In this document: piece by piece, positions 1 through 6,339 of the stretch | Numbering within the stretch: position 1 is the stretch's first letter | Layout: every line of letters starts with the position of its first letter | Origin: JBAYZQ01 sp041672385 | GTDB lineage: Bacteria > Spirochaetota > Spirochaetia > Sphaerochaetales > Sphaerochaetaceae | Assembly: GCA_041672385.1 (NCBI GenBank) | Contig: JBAYZQ010000055.1 | Location: forward strand, 1 to 12,429 | Reading direction: 5' to 3' | DNA length: 12,429 bases | Notes under the pieces: generated by a model | The model's database searches: none | Told to the model about the DNA's origin: nothing | The model's input: only the letters and a program-made list of their open reading frames with translations | Position numbers and translations under genes: made by a program

Positions 1-843
1 TTATTTGCCCATCGTTTTATTTGGGAAACGGATTCTTTAAGGATTGGGTTAGGTGAATTAAATTTAATTTATAACCACGTTCCAAGTTTACTTGATGCTA
101 CTCCACTTACTTTTTTTCATAATAATTACCAACAAGACAGGTCCAATGTCTTAATGCAAGTTTCTTTAGAAAAACTATTTAAGTTTGAAGATTGGAAATT
201 TCGAGTTTATGGGTCTTTTGCACAAGATGAATTAAAACTACCAACAGAAAATGATTGGCCCACCGCAGTTGGTTTTAATGCAGGAATACAATTTCATCTT
301 AAAAATGGTGAAGTTTTTGAATCTCCAGTGTTAAAGAAAAATGATTTTATTTTAAAAGAAGATAATTTTAAATTTAATGATGGCTTAAATATTAGCTACG
401 AGTTTTACTATTTAACACCTTTTATTTACAATCGAGAATTTGATGAAGGAAAATTTACAGTTCCTGTTTACCTCTTTTATCAAGGTGGATACTTAACAAA
501 TGAGAATGCTGTTTTTATTGGTTTCCCATATGGACCGGATTCACAGGTTCATAAACTTGAAATTACTTATGATAAAAAAAATTATAGGTTTTATTACAAA
601 GAAGAATTAATTAGAAAGGGAAGTTATACAATTGAAACAGATTATTCAACAGAAAAGAATTCACAGTTTTATAATTTTAAACTAAATTCTCCAGTTAAAA
701 ACAGACTTGAATCAACTTTAGGATTAAATTATGTTTTTAAGAAACAAACTTTAATCAATTTTTCTATAGAATTAATTAATGATTTCTATAACAAAAGTTC
801 ATATTTATCAGTTATTGTTGGAGCTTCAATAAATTTATTTTAA
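1..843 (+). CDS. Outer-membrane beta-barrel protein, Wzi-like (5' end missing)
   Basis: The reading frame is open from the first base, so this is the last 280 residues of a longer protein; the in-frame ATG at 154 is internal. The visible part consists of short alternating polar/hydrophobic strands rich in Tyr, Phe and Asn, and it ends in VIVGASINLF with a terminal Phe, the usual signature of an outer-membrane barrel. Local patterns resemble the capsule-assembly Wzi family: an 'AHR' start of strand followed by 'RIGLGE' (about residues 3-20 of the fragment), a 'YGSFAQDE' segment, and 'GFPYGPDSQ' followed by a strand. This assignment rests on remembered family patterns. A generic spirochaetal porin-like protein is the main alternative. 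The signal peptide would lie outside the window. No hairpin terminator is visible in the 52 bases between its stop and the tRNA promoter. Confidence 0.55.
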   Translation, partial: LFAHRFIWETDSLRIGLGELNLIYNHVPSLLDATPLTFFHNNYQQDRSNVLMQVSLEKLFKFEDWKFRVYGSFAQDELKLPTENDWPTAVGFNAGIQFHLKNGEVFESPVLKKNDFILKEDNFKFNDGLNISYEFYYLTPFIYNREFDEGKFTVPVYLFYQGGYLTNENAVFIGFPYGPDSQVHKLEITYDKKNYRFYYKEELIRKGSYTIETDYSTEKNSQFYNFKLNSPVKNRLESTLGLNYVFKKQTLINFSIELINDFYNKSSYLSVIVGASINLF

Positions 844-895
844 ATCAAAAAACTAAGTTTAAACAACAATTAACGAGTTAAACTAAATTACTTGC

Positions 896-924
896 TTGAC
901 AAAATTAGGCTAGTTTTGTATGCT
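896..924 (+). promoter_or_regulatory. Sigma-70-type promoter of the tRNA-Gln/tRNA-Glu operon
   Basis: A perfect -35 box TTGACA (896-901) is followed by a 17-base spacer and a -10 box TATGCT (919-924). Transcription would start near 931, about 12 bases before the tRNA-Gln. Apart from this promoter, the 99-base gap 844-942 shows nothing recognisable. Confidence 0.85.
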
Positions 925-942
925 CCTATCGTATTAATAGAT

Positions 943-1013
943 TGGGATATAGTGTAATGGTAACACCGGAGTTTCTGGTTCTTCTATTAGGGGTTCGAAT
1001 CCCTTTATCCCAG
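943..1013 (+). tRNA. tRNA-Gln, anticodon CTG
   Basis: A complete 71-base cloverleaf. The acceptor arm TGGGATA/TATCCCA (943-949 with 1006-1012) starts with the U1-A72 pair and ends with discriminator G1013, both typical of tRNA-Gln. The D stem is GTGT/ACAC and the T arm is AGGGG/CCCTT with loop TTCGAAT. The anticodon loop TTCTGGT (973-979) places CTG at 975-977, reading CAG. The anticodon stem GGAGT/TCTTC has a G-U pair and a U-U mismatch at 31-39, next to the loop. CCA is not encoded. A run of seven T follows directly (1014-1020). The gene is cotranscribed with the tRNA-Glu 16 bases downstream. Confidence 0.9.
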
Positions 1014-1029
1014 TTTTTTTATAGGTGTT

Positions 1030-1101
1030 GGTTCCATCGTCTAGGGGTTAGGACGAGAGATTCTCAGTCTCTAAACAGGGGTTCGATTCCCCTTGGGACT
1101 A
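1030..1101 (+). tRNA. tRNA-Glu, anticodon CTC
   Basis: A complete 72-base cloverleaf. The acceptor arm is GGTTCCA/TGGGACT (1030-1036 with 1094-1100), with G-U wobbles at 1-72 and 4-69. The D stem is GTCT/GGAC and the anticodon stem AGAGA/TCTCT is perfect. The loop TTCTCAG (1061-1067) puts CTC at 1063-1065, reading GAG. The T arm is AGGGG/CCCCT with loop TTCGATT. The discriminator is A1101 and CCA is not encoded. It is the second gene of the operon and is followed by an intrinsic terminator. Confidence 0.93.
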
Positions 1102-1106
1102 TTTTT

Positions 1107-1132
1107 AGACAGCTGTAAGGCTGTTTTTTTTT
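1107..1132 (+). terminator. Intrinsic terminator after tRNA-Glu
   Basis: The stem ACAGC (1109-1113) pairs with GCTGT (1120-1124) across a six-base loop, and A/G-T pairs can extend it outward. It runs into nine T residues (1124-1132). It ends the tRNA operon only 24 bases before the ABC-F start codon. Confidence 0.8.
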
Positions 1133-1156
1133 AGTAATTAAATTACAGGAGCATAA

Positions 1157-2791
1157 ATGTTAACTGCATCAGATATATCTTTATCCTTTGGAACACAAGT
1201 CTTATTTAAAGAAGTAAATATAAAATTTACCCCAGGAAATTGCTACGGAATAATTGGAGCAAATGGAGCTGGGAAATCAACATTCTTAAAAATCCTAAAT
1301 GGTGAAATTGAAAGTGATTCTGGAAGTGTAATAATTACTCCCGGTGAGAGATTGGCTACATTAAGCCAAGACCACTTTAAATTTAATGATTTTACAGTAA
1401 TGGAAACTGTAATTATGGGATATTCTCATTTATATGAAATTATGAAAGCCCGTGATGAAATTTACAATAAAGAGGATTTTTCAGAAGCAGATGGCCTTAA
1501 GGCCGCTGAACTTGAAGGAGAATTTGCAGACCTTAATGGCTGGGAAGCCGAAAGTGAAGCTGGGGTATTACTGGACGGATTGGAAATTCCAACTGAATAT
1601 CATGACAGAAAAATGTCTGATATTGAAGATAATCTTAAAGTTCGTGTTCTTTTAGCCCAAGTTCTATTTGGAAATCCTGATATTCTCCTATTGGATGAAC
1701 CTACAAACCACTTGGATCTTGAATCAGTTCATTGGTTAGAAGATTTTCTTGCTAAATTTAATAACACTGTTTTGGTAGTTTCCCATGATAGACACTTTTT
1801 AAATACAGTTTGTACCCATATTGCAGATATTGATTTTGGGAAAATTCAACTTTATGTCGGAAACTATGATTTCTGGTATTTATCTAGTCAACTTGCTAGA
1901 AAGCAAATGAAAGACGATAAAAAACGTCGAGAAGACAAAATAGCTGAATTGAAGGTGTTTATTCAGAGATTTAGTAGTAATGTTGCAAAGGCTAAGCAGG
2001 CGACTAGTCGAAAGAAGCTTATTGACAAACTTACCATTGATGATATTAGACCTTCATCAAGAAAATTCCCATATGTTGCCTTTAAAAGTGCAAGGGAGTG
2101 TGGAAATATAATACTTGAAGTAAACAACCTCACATCTGTTATTGATGGAGAAAATGTTTTAAATGATGTTTCTTTTACCTTGAACAAAGGTGATAAGGTC
2201 GCTTTTGTAGGACCTAATCATTATGCTAAAACTGTATTATTTGATATTTTAAGTGGAAACTTAGAAGATTTTAGCGGTCATTTTAAATGGGGAGTTACAA
2301 CAAGTTTGAGTTATTTTCCAAAAGATAATACAAAACTATTTGAAAAGGATTATACCATTACTGATTGGCTGGGACAATTTACTGAGGATAGTGATGAGAC
2401 CTATATTCGTTCCTTTTTGGGAAGAATGTTGTTTAGTGGGGATGAGGCTTTAAAACCCTGTTCTGTTCTTTCTGGAGGAGAAAAAGTTAGATGTGTTTTA
2501 TCTAAAATGATGCTAGAAAGTGCAAATTGTCTTATCTTTGATGAACCAACTAGTCACCTTGACCTTGAGGCTATTGAAAGTTTAAACGACGGTTTGATTG
2601 AATTTGATGGAGTTGTACTGTTTAATACCCATGACCACCAGTTCGTCGAAACTATTGCAAACAGAATAATTGAATTAACACCAAAGGGAATTATTGATAG
2701 AAGCATGAAGTTTGAAGATTATTTTGCAAATCCTGAAATAAAAGAATTAAGAATGGAAAAATATGGAATTAACCATGTGGTGGCTCTATAG
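1157..2791 (+). CDS. ABC-F family ATPase, YbiT/YkpA type
   Basis: A 544-residue soluble protein with two ABC cassettes and no membrane segments, as in ABC-F proteins that act on the ribosome rather than in transport. Cassette 1 has Walker A GANGAGKST (34-42), a degenerate signature starting MSDIEDNLK (153-161), Walker B ILLLDE (176-181) and switch His210. A charged linker (about 241-310) includes 'RFSSN' and 'KQATSRKK', as in YbiT. Cassette 2 has an altered Walker A GPNHYAKT (352-359), an intact LSGGE signature (438-442), Walker B LIFDE (459-463) and His492. The degenerate first signature and the 'FKWGVTTS...YFPKDN' stretch point to the YbiT/YkpA subgroup. AGGAG (1147-1151) sets the ATG. No promoter fits between the tRNA terminator and the gene. 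The stop touches the coaX Shine-Dalgarno. The cellular role of this subgroup is poorly defined. Confidence 0.93.
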   Translation: MLTASDISLSFGTQVLFKEVNIKFTPGNCYGIIGANGAGKSTFLKILNGEIESDSGSVIITPGERLATLSQDHFKFNDFTVMETVIMGYSHLYEIMKARDEIYNKEDFSEADGLKAAELEGEFADLNGWEAESEAGVLLDGLEIPTEYHDRKMSDIEDNLKVRVLLAQVLFGNPDILLLDEPTNHLDLESVHWLEDFLAKFNNTVLVVSHDRHFLNTVCTHIADIDFGKIQLYVGNYDFWYLSSQLARKQMKDDKKRREDKIAELKVFIQRFSSNVAKAKQATSRKKLIDKLTIDDIRPSSRKFPYVAFKSARECGNIILEVNNLTSVIDGENVLNDVSFTLNKGDKVAFVGPNHYAKTVLFDILSGNLEDFSGHFKWGVTTSLSYFPKDNTKLFEKDYTITDWLGQFTEDSDETYIRSFLGRMLFSGDEALKPCSVLSGGEKVRCVLSKMMLESANCLIFDEPTSHLDLEAIESLNDGLIEFDGVVLFNTHDHQFVETIANRIIELTPKGIIDRSMKFEDYFANPEIKELRMEKYGINHVVAL

Positions 2792-2800
2792 GAGGTAGAA

Positions 2801-3562
2801 ATGTTATTTACTGTGGATATTGGAAATACCAATATAGTTATTGCTATCCATGATGAAGAGAAATGGGTCAATATTTGGCGTGTTTCTACTGAAAAGAAAA
2901 AAACTACAGATGAATACTATTTGACCATTATCGACCTTCTTAATTATTCAAGTGTAAATCTCAACCAAATAAAGAAATGCATCGTTTCAAGTGTTGTTCC
3001 TAGTTTAAGTTTTGCTATTGAAAAGGCAATTTTTAGAATTTTTAAAATAAAACCTATTATGGTTAATTCAAAATTAGATACTGGATTGGATAAAGATTCA
3101 ATCCCGAGCGAAATTGGTTCAGATATTCTTTCTAATCTTGTTTTTGCCCATGATAAATATCCTAATGATACTTGCACAGTACTTGATTTTGGTACTGCCT
3201 TAACTTGTTCCTCTGTATCTCCAGAGGGGAAAATTCTTGGGGTAGCAATTACTCCAGGTCTAATAACCAGTATGAAAGCCTTAGTAAATAATACTGCACA
3301 ATTACCTGAGATTGAGCTTAGAGAGCCCGAATCAGTTCTAGGTATGGATACACCTTCTTCTATTCGTGCTGGGATAATGTTTGGTTTTGCAGGGTTAGCC
3401 AACGAGTTAGTTCGTCGGACCGAGGAAGAACTTGGGGTAAAAGTAAAAGTCCTCGTTACTGGAGGACTTTCTTCAACAATAAGTAAAATGCTTCATAATA
3501 TTGATTACTTGGACAAAAATCTTACTCTAAATGGAATTAAGCTAATTGCCTCAAAAAACTAA
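2801..3562 (+). CDS. coaX: Type III pantothenate kinase
   Basis: CoaX catalyses the first step of coenzyme A synthesis, ATP-dependent phosphorylation of pantothenate, in the cytoplasm. The 253 residues match the usual length. The ASKHA-fold phosphate motif is DIGNTN (6-11). SSVVPSL (63-69), EIGSD (104-108, with the catalytic-type Asp108) and DFGTALT (129-135) follow. 'SPEGKILGVAITPG' corresponds to the family's GGAIxPG region, and GMDTPSSIRAGIMFGFAG and VTGGL come near the end. The Arg that normally follows the Asp of the GxDR motif is Ile109 here. GGAGG (2791-2795) begins at the last base of the preceding stop, so the gene is probably cotranscribed and coupled with the ABC-F gene. Its 3' end overlaps the convergent aminopeptidase gene by four bases. 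Confidence 0.93.
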   Translation: MLFTVDIGNTNIVIAIHDEEKWVNIWRVSTEKKKTTDEYYLTIIDLLNYSSVNLNQIKKCIVSSVVPSLSFAIEKAIFRIFKIKPIMVNSKLDTGLDKDSIPSEIGSDILSNLVFAHDKYPNDTCTVLDFGTALTCSSVSPEGKILGVAITPGLITSMKALVNNTAQLPEIELREPESVLGMDTPSSIRAGIMFGFAGLANELVRRTEEELGVKVKVLVTGGLSSTISKMLHNIDYLDKNLTLNGIKLIASKN

Positions 3563-4803
3563 TTATTGAAAACAAATTCACCTTTTCTCATTATTGCAAT
3601 AGTCTTTCCATCAAAAGTAAGAGCATCTATGTTTGTATCCTTTGAACCAATCATAAAATCGGTATGCATTAAGCTTTGATTACATCCATATTTCTTCAAC
3701 TGTTCATTGTTTACAAGGTCTTTTTCATTTGATAAACATTCAGTATAACAATTCCCTAAAGCGATATGACAAGAAGCATTTTCATCATATAAAATTGAAC
3801 CAAATACTTTATTTGATGCTGAGATTTCACTTCTTTCATCAATCAAAGCACATTCTCCCAATCTAGAAGCACCTGGTATTTCAATAAACTTAGATATTAT
3901 CTTTTCGCCTTCTTCTGCAGAAACTGAAGTAACTTTACCTTTGTGGAAGGTAAATCTAACACCTTTAGTTGTTTTATTCATTACAGAAACAGGCCTAGTT
4001 GAAGTAACGTAACCTTCACATTGCATCATATCTGGAGTGGTAAAAATTTCTAATGAAGGAATATTTGGGAAAAAGTGACGTTTATCGGGTAATTCTGAGG
4101 TTCCCCCTGTCCATCTAGCCTCTGGCTTAAATCCAATCATTAAATCAGTAATTGGGCTTGTAAAATGAAGTTTCTCTATTTTTAGTGAATTTAAAATAGC
4201 TTTTTCTTTTTCCATTTTTTTATTGAAATCAATCCAGCTTTGTATACAATCAGGGGTATCAAGTTTTAAAATAGGTACTAAAAGTTCCCATAAATCATCT
4301 GCTGTTGATTCCTTTTCTAAAATATAAGTAGCCCATTTTGGACTTGGAGCACAAATAACACACCAAGCATTTTTGTTAGTCATAAGGTGAGAAGACCAGT
4401 TTTTTCCTAAATTTCTCATAGCCTTTGAATAAGCTGTTAATTTATTATTGTCTGCATCTTGTAGTTGAAGCTGTCCATCAAAATCATCGATTCTTATAGT
4501 TGACCAATCCTCTTCAATAAAACAATCATATCTAGCCTTAAGATAAGAAGGATATTTTATTATTTGCTCTTGAGTTTGGTATTTTTGTCTTAGTGACAAT
4601 AAATATAAATCGTTTTGGTTAATTTCAACATAACTAGCACCATTTTTATAAGCTGATTCGGCTAAATATAAAGCAAAATCATAATTTGCTGGCCCACAGG
4701 TAATTGTCACGGGATGATCTTTTTTTAATGCTATTCCAAGTTTTATTACTAATTCTGCATAACGCTTTTTAAACAATTCGATTTCTTTTTTCGTATATTT
4801 CAT
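3559..4803 (-). CDS. M29 family metallo-aminopeptidase (AmpS/PepS type)
   Basis: A cytoplasmic dinuclear-metal exopeptidase that removes N-terminal residues from peptides. The 414 residues match the family length. The N-terminal domain (about 1-210) has the typical 'YAELVIKLGIAL...VTI' start. The catalytic half carries all family ligands by alignment to memory: Glu252 in EIFTTPD, Glu317 in RLGECAL, His346 and Tyr353 in CHIALGNCY, and His380/Asp382 in HTDFMIG. No signal peptide or membrane segment is seen. AAGGAG sits just upstream of the ATG and overlaps the stop of the preceding gene; the two coding regions are nine bases apart, so they form one operon. The family is broad-specificity, so the preferred substrate cannot be read from the sequence. 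Confidence 0.95.
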   Translation of the reverse strand: MKYTKKEIELFKKRYAELVIKLGIALKKDHPVTITCGPANYDFALYLAESAYKNGASYVEINQNDLYLLSLRQKYQTQEQIIKYPSYLKARYDCFIEEDWSTIRIDDFDGQLQLQDADNNKLTAYSKAMRNLGKNWSSHLMTNKNAWCVICAPSPKWATYILEKESTADDLWELLVPILKLDTPDCIQSWIDFNKKMEKEKAILNSLKIEKLHFTSPITDLMIGFKPEARWTGGTSELPDKRHFFPNIPSLEIFTTPDMMQCEGYVTSTRPVSVMNKTTKGVRFTFHKGKVTSVSAEEGEKIISKFIEIPGASRLGECALIDERSEISASNKVFGSILYDENASCHIALGNCYTECLSNEKDLVNNEQLKKYGCNQSLMHTDFMIGSKDTNIDALTFDGKTIAIMRKGEFVFNN

Positions 4804-4812
4804 TATTTCTCC

Positions 4813-5889
4813 TTATATTAAAAGTGTATTATTCATGTATAACGTTGATTCTTTTCCGTCCTCTGAAGTAGCTATAATTTTGTCAAAACTAGGAAAAACT
4901 TCCAGTTTATAAAAAGCAAGATTACAGTTATTAGGTATGTCTTCATATTCAATAGGTTGAAAAGTCAGGGAATCTAAATTTGAATTACCGAAAGTTAGTG
5001 TAATAGAATTTTCCAAAAAAGTTATAAAACCAAGTTTTGAAAGATTTTCTTCAAGTTCAAAAAAATTAACCAAGGGTTTACTGAGTTTATGAGTTAAGAG
5101 TTTTCCATTTTCAAATTCAAAAGTGTCCTGCATTTTATTTCCAAGAAGATAGTAGTTAGCTTTAAATGATCCTTTTACACTTTTCCAATTTAAATTATGA
5201 ATATACTTATTTGTTTTAATTTCACTAAAAAAACATCTATCATTTGTTAATACATTGAAACAATTTATCCATTTAGAATTATCCTGAAGTTGTATTTCTA
5301 GAAGTGAATCTTCTTTGAAAAGTTTTAGTTTTTTTATTTTAAAAGAATTTAGAGTAATCCTTTTTTTTGTATAATATAATTCGGTGTTTTCAACATCAGG
5401 AATACCTTTTAGAAATTTTTCATCAAGTTCTTTCCATAGGGCAGTATCTGTTGCTTTAAAGACAGGGATTTTACACCAAGGAATACTTATAAATCTGTCT
5501 AGAATAACTGGGTTGCTTAAGTGATTGTATTTCCCCATTTTTGGAGTTTTATTTTTTAGGTCTTCAAAAATAATCTCATCTAATTTCTCAGCTACTGTAA
5601 ATCCAACTTCATTAGAAACGTTAGAACATAATTCTAACCTCAAAAGTACTGTTCCCGTAGAAGTTGGGAGACAATCTTGGGGGTCATAAGGAGCTGTGGA
5701 TAAAAATTTTCCATTCTCTGTTATTACAAGATTTACAGGTCTTTGAGTTATCTTTAAAGCTGCCTCAGAAACCATAATCGCAAAATATTGTGATTCTATT
5801 TCAGTATTTATCGTCAAATCCTCACCTTTTTGAAGTAAAAGAAGATCTTTCAGAATTTTATTAATATATTTAATTTGAATGTTTTTCAT
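4813..5889 (-). CDS. Divergent M29 aminopeptidase paralogue lacking the metal site
   Basis: No catalytic function can be assigned. The 358-residue protein aligns in order with its downstream neighbour: N-terminal 'YINKILKDLLLL' with 'YAELVIKLGIAL', 'ALWKEL' with 'DLWELL', and LNSFKIKKL (180-188) with LNSLKIEKL. Metal ligands are gone: Glu252 corresponds to Lys228, Glu317 to Phe288 in KLGFITF, and His346 to Asn323. About 30 residues holding the Tyr and the HxD motif are missing before a C-terminal SEDGK. It is therefore probably a pseudoenzyme. The frame is intact and long, which argues against simple decay. I chose ATG 5889 because homology begins there; a GTG at 5922 would add 11 residues but lacks a Shine-Dalgarno and lies inside a likely -35 box. 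It is the first gene of a two-gene operon, suggesting a regulatory or structural partner. Confidence 0.75.
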   Translation of the reverse strand: MKNIQIKYINKILKDLLLLQKGEDLTINTEIESQYFAIMVSEAALKITQRPVNLVITENGKFLSTAPYDPQDCLPTSTGTVLLRLELCSNVSNEVGFTVAEKLDEIIFEDLKNKTPKMGKYNHLSNPVILDRFISIPWCKIPVFKATDTALWKELDEKFLKGIPDVENTELYYTKKRITLNSFKIKKLKLFKEDSLLEIQLQDNSKWINCFNVLTNDRCFFSEIKTNKYIHNLNWKSVKGSFKANYYLLGNKMQDTFEFENGKLLTHKLSKPLVNFFELEENLSKLGFITFLENSITLTFGNSNLDSLTFQPIEYEDIPNNCNLAFYKLEVFPSFDKIIATSEDGKESTLYMNNTLLI

Positions 5890-5895
5890 AGGATT

Positions 5896-5924
5896 AATAT
5901 AAACTTTGTTACGATTTGTCACAA
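5896..5924 (-). promoter_or_regulatory. Possible promoter of the M29 gene pair
   Basis: Read on the minus strand, TTGTGA (5919-5924) is separated by 17 bases from TATATT (5896-5901). The ATG at 5889 begins seven bases after the -10 box, so the transcript would start at or next to the start codon. No Shine-Dalgarno is visible in front of this ATG. The match is moderate and the DNA is AT-rich, so chance is possible. Confidence 0.45.
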
Positions 5925-5931
5925 TATAGTA

Positions 5932-5960
5932 TTGACGTTTTTTTGCTGATTAGGTATAAA
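5932..5960 (+). promoter_or_regulatory. Promoter of tRNA-Gly
   Basis: TTGACG (5932-5937), a 17-base spacer rich in T, and TATAAA (5955-5960). The expected start near 5967 lies about seven bases before the mature tRNA. It is divergent from the M29 pair. Confidence 0.8.
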
Positions 5961-5973
5961 TGTTGATGTGTTT

Positions 5974-6044
5974 GCGACTGTGGTATAGCGGTATTACCTC
6001 AGCCTTCCAAGCTGAAGATGCGGGTTCGACTCCCGTCGGTCGCT
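5974..6044 (+). tRNA. tRNA-Gly, anticodon TCC
   Basis: A complete 71-base cloverleaf. The acceptor arm is GCGACTG/CGGTCGC with one G-U pair. The anticodon stem TCAGC/GCTGA is perfect. The loop CTTCCAA (6004-6010) puts TCC at 6006-6008, reading GGA and, with wobble, GGG. The T arm is GCGGG/CCCGT with loop TTCGACT. The discriminator is T6044, as is common for bacterial tRNA-Gly. CCA is not encoded. It has its own promoter and terminator. Confidence 0.95.
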
Positions 6045-6052
6045 TTTATGTT

Positions 6053-6077
6053 ACCACGCTTTTTGGCGTGGTTTTTT
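6053..6077 (+). terminator. Intrinsic terminator after tRNA-Gly
   Basis: ACCACGC (6053-6059) pairs perfectly with GCGTGGT (6066-6072) across a six-base loop and runs into six T residues (6072-6077). It ends 19 bases before the start codon of the next gene. Confidence 0.88.
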
Positions 6078-6096
6078 ATTATAGGGGAGGAAACTT

Positions 6097-6339
6097 ATGG
6101 GACAACGTGGTGAATTATATTCAACAAAATTTATGGCTAACGATAGAACTTATTTTTTTAATGTCAAGGAAAACATCAAAGGTGATATGTATCTTAATGT
6201 TGTAGAAAGCAAAGTAGCAGATACTGGAAAGTTTATTCGTGAATCTATTATTGTCTATCCAGAAGATTTAGGACAATTTGTTCGTGAGTTTCAAAAATCC
6301 CTTGATTATATAAAACTTAATGCAAAGAAGGGCGATTAG
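6097..6339 (+). CDS. Pur-alpha-type nucleic-acid-binding protein (DUF3276, BpuR-like)
   Basis: An 80-residue protein of the bacterial PUR repeat family found mainly in spirochaetes and Bacteroidetes. The Borrelia member (BpuR) binds DNA and RNA, dimerises through its single PUR repeat and acts as a post-transcriptional and transcriptional regulator. Visible features are GELYSTKFMANDRTYFFNVKE (about 5-25, two beta strands), 'GDMYLNVVESK' (29-39), 'FIRESIIVYPEDL' (46-58) and a C-terminal amphipathic helix (59-75), which is the beta-beta-beta-beta-alpha order of a PUR repeat. A strong GGGGAGG (6084-6090) sets the ATG. It follows the tRNA-Gly terminator directly and ends tail-to-tail with rnhB, with a four-base overlap. 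Its targets in this organism are unknown. Confidence 0.88.
   Translation: MGQRGELYSTKFMANDRTYFFNVKENIKGDMYLNVVESKVADTGKFIRESIIVYPEDLGQFVREFQKSLDYIKLNAKKGD

Noticed and set aside
154..156. ATG as the start of the first gene
   Set aside because: The same frame is open to base 1 and the residues before it continue the beta-barrel pattern, so the gene begins outside the window.
2944..3402. Antisense open frame of 152 codons across coaX
   Set aside because: A shadow of a well-recognised gene, with no family resemblance and no Shine-Dalgarno of its own.
5960..6205. Plus-strand open frame of 81 codons
   Set aside because: It runs through the tRNA-Gly and its terminator and overlaps the pur-type gene in another frame; its composition resembles no protein.
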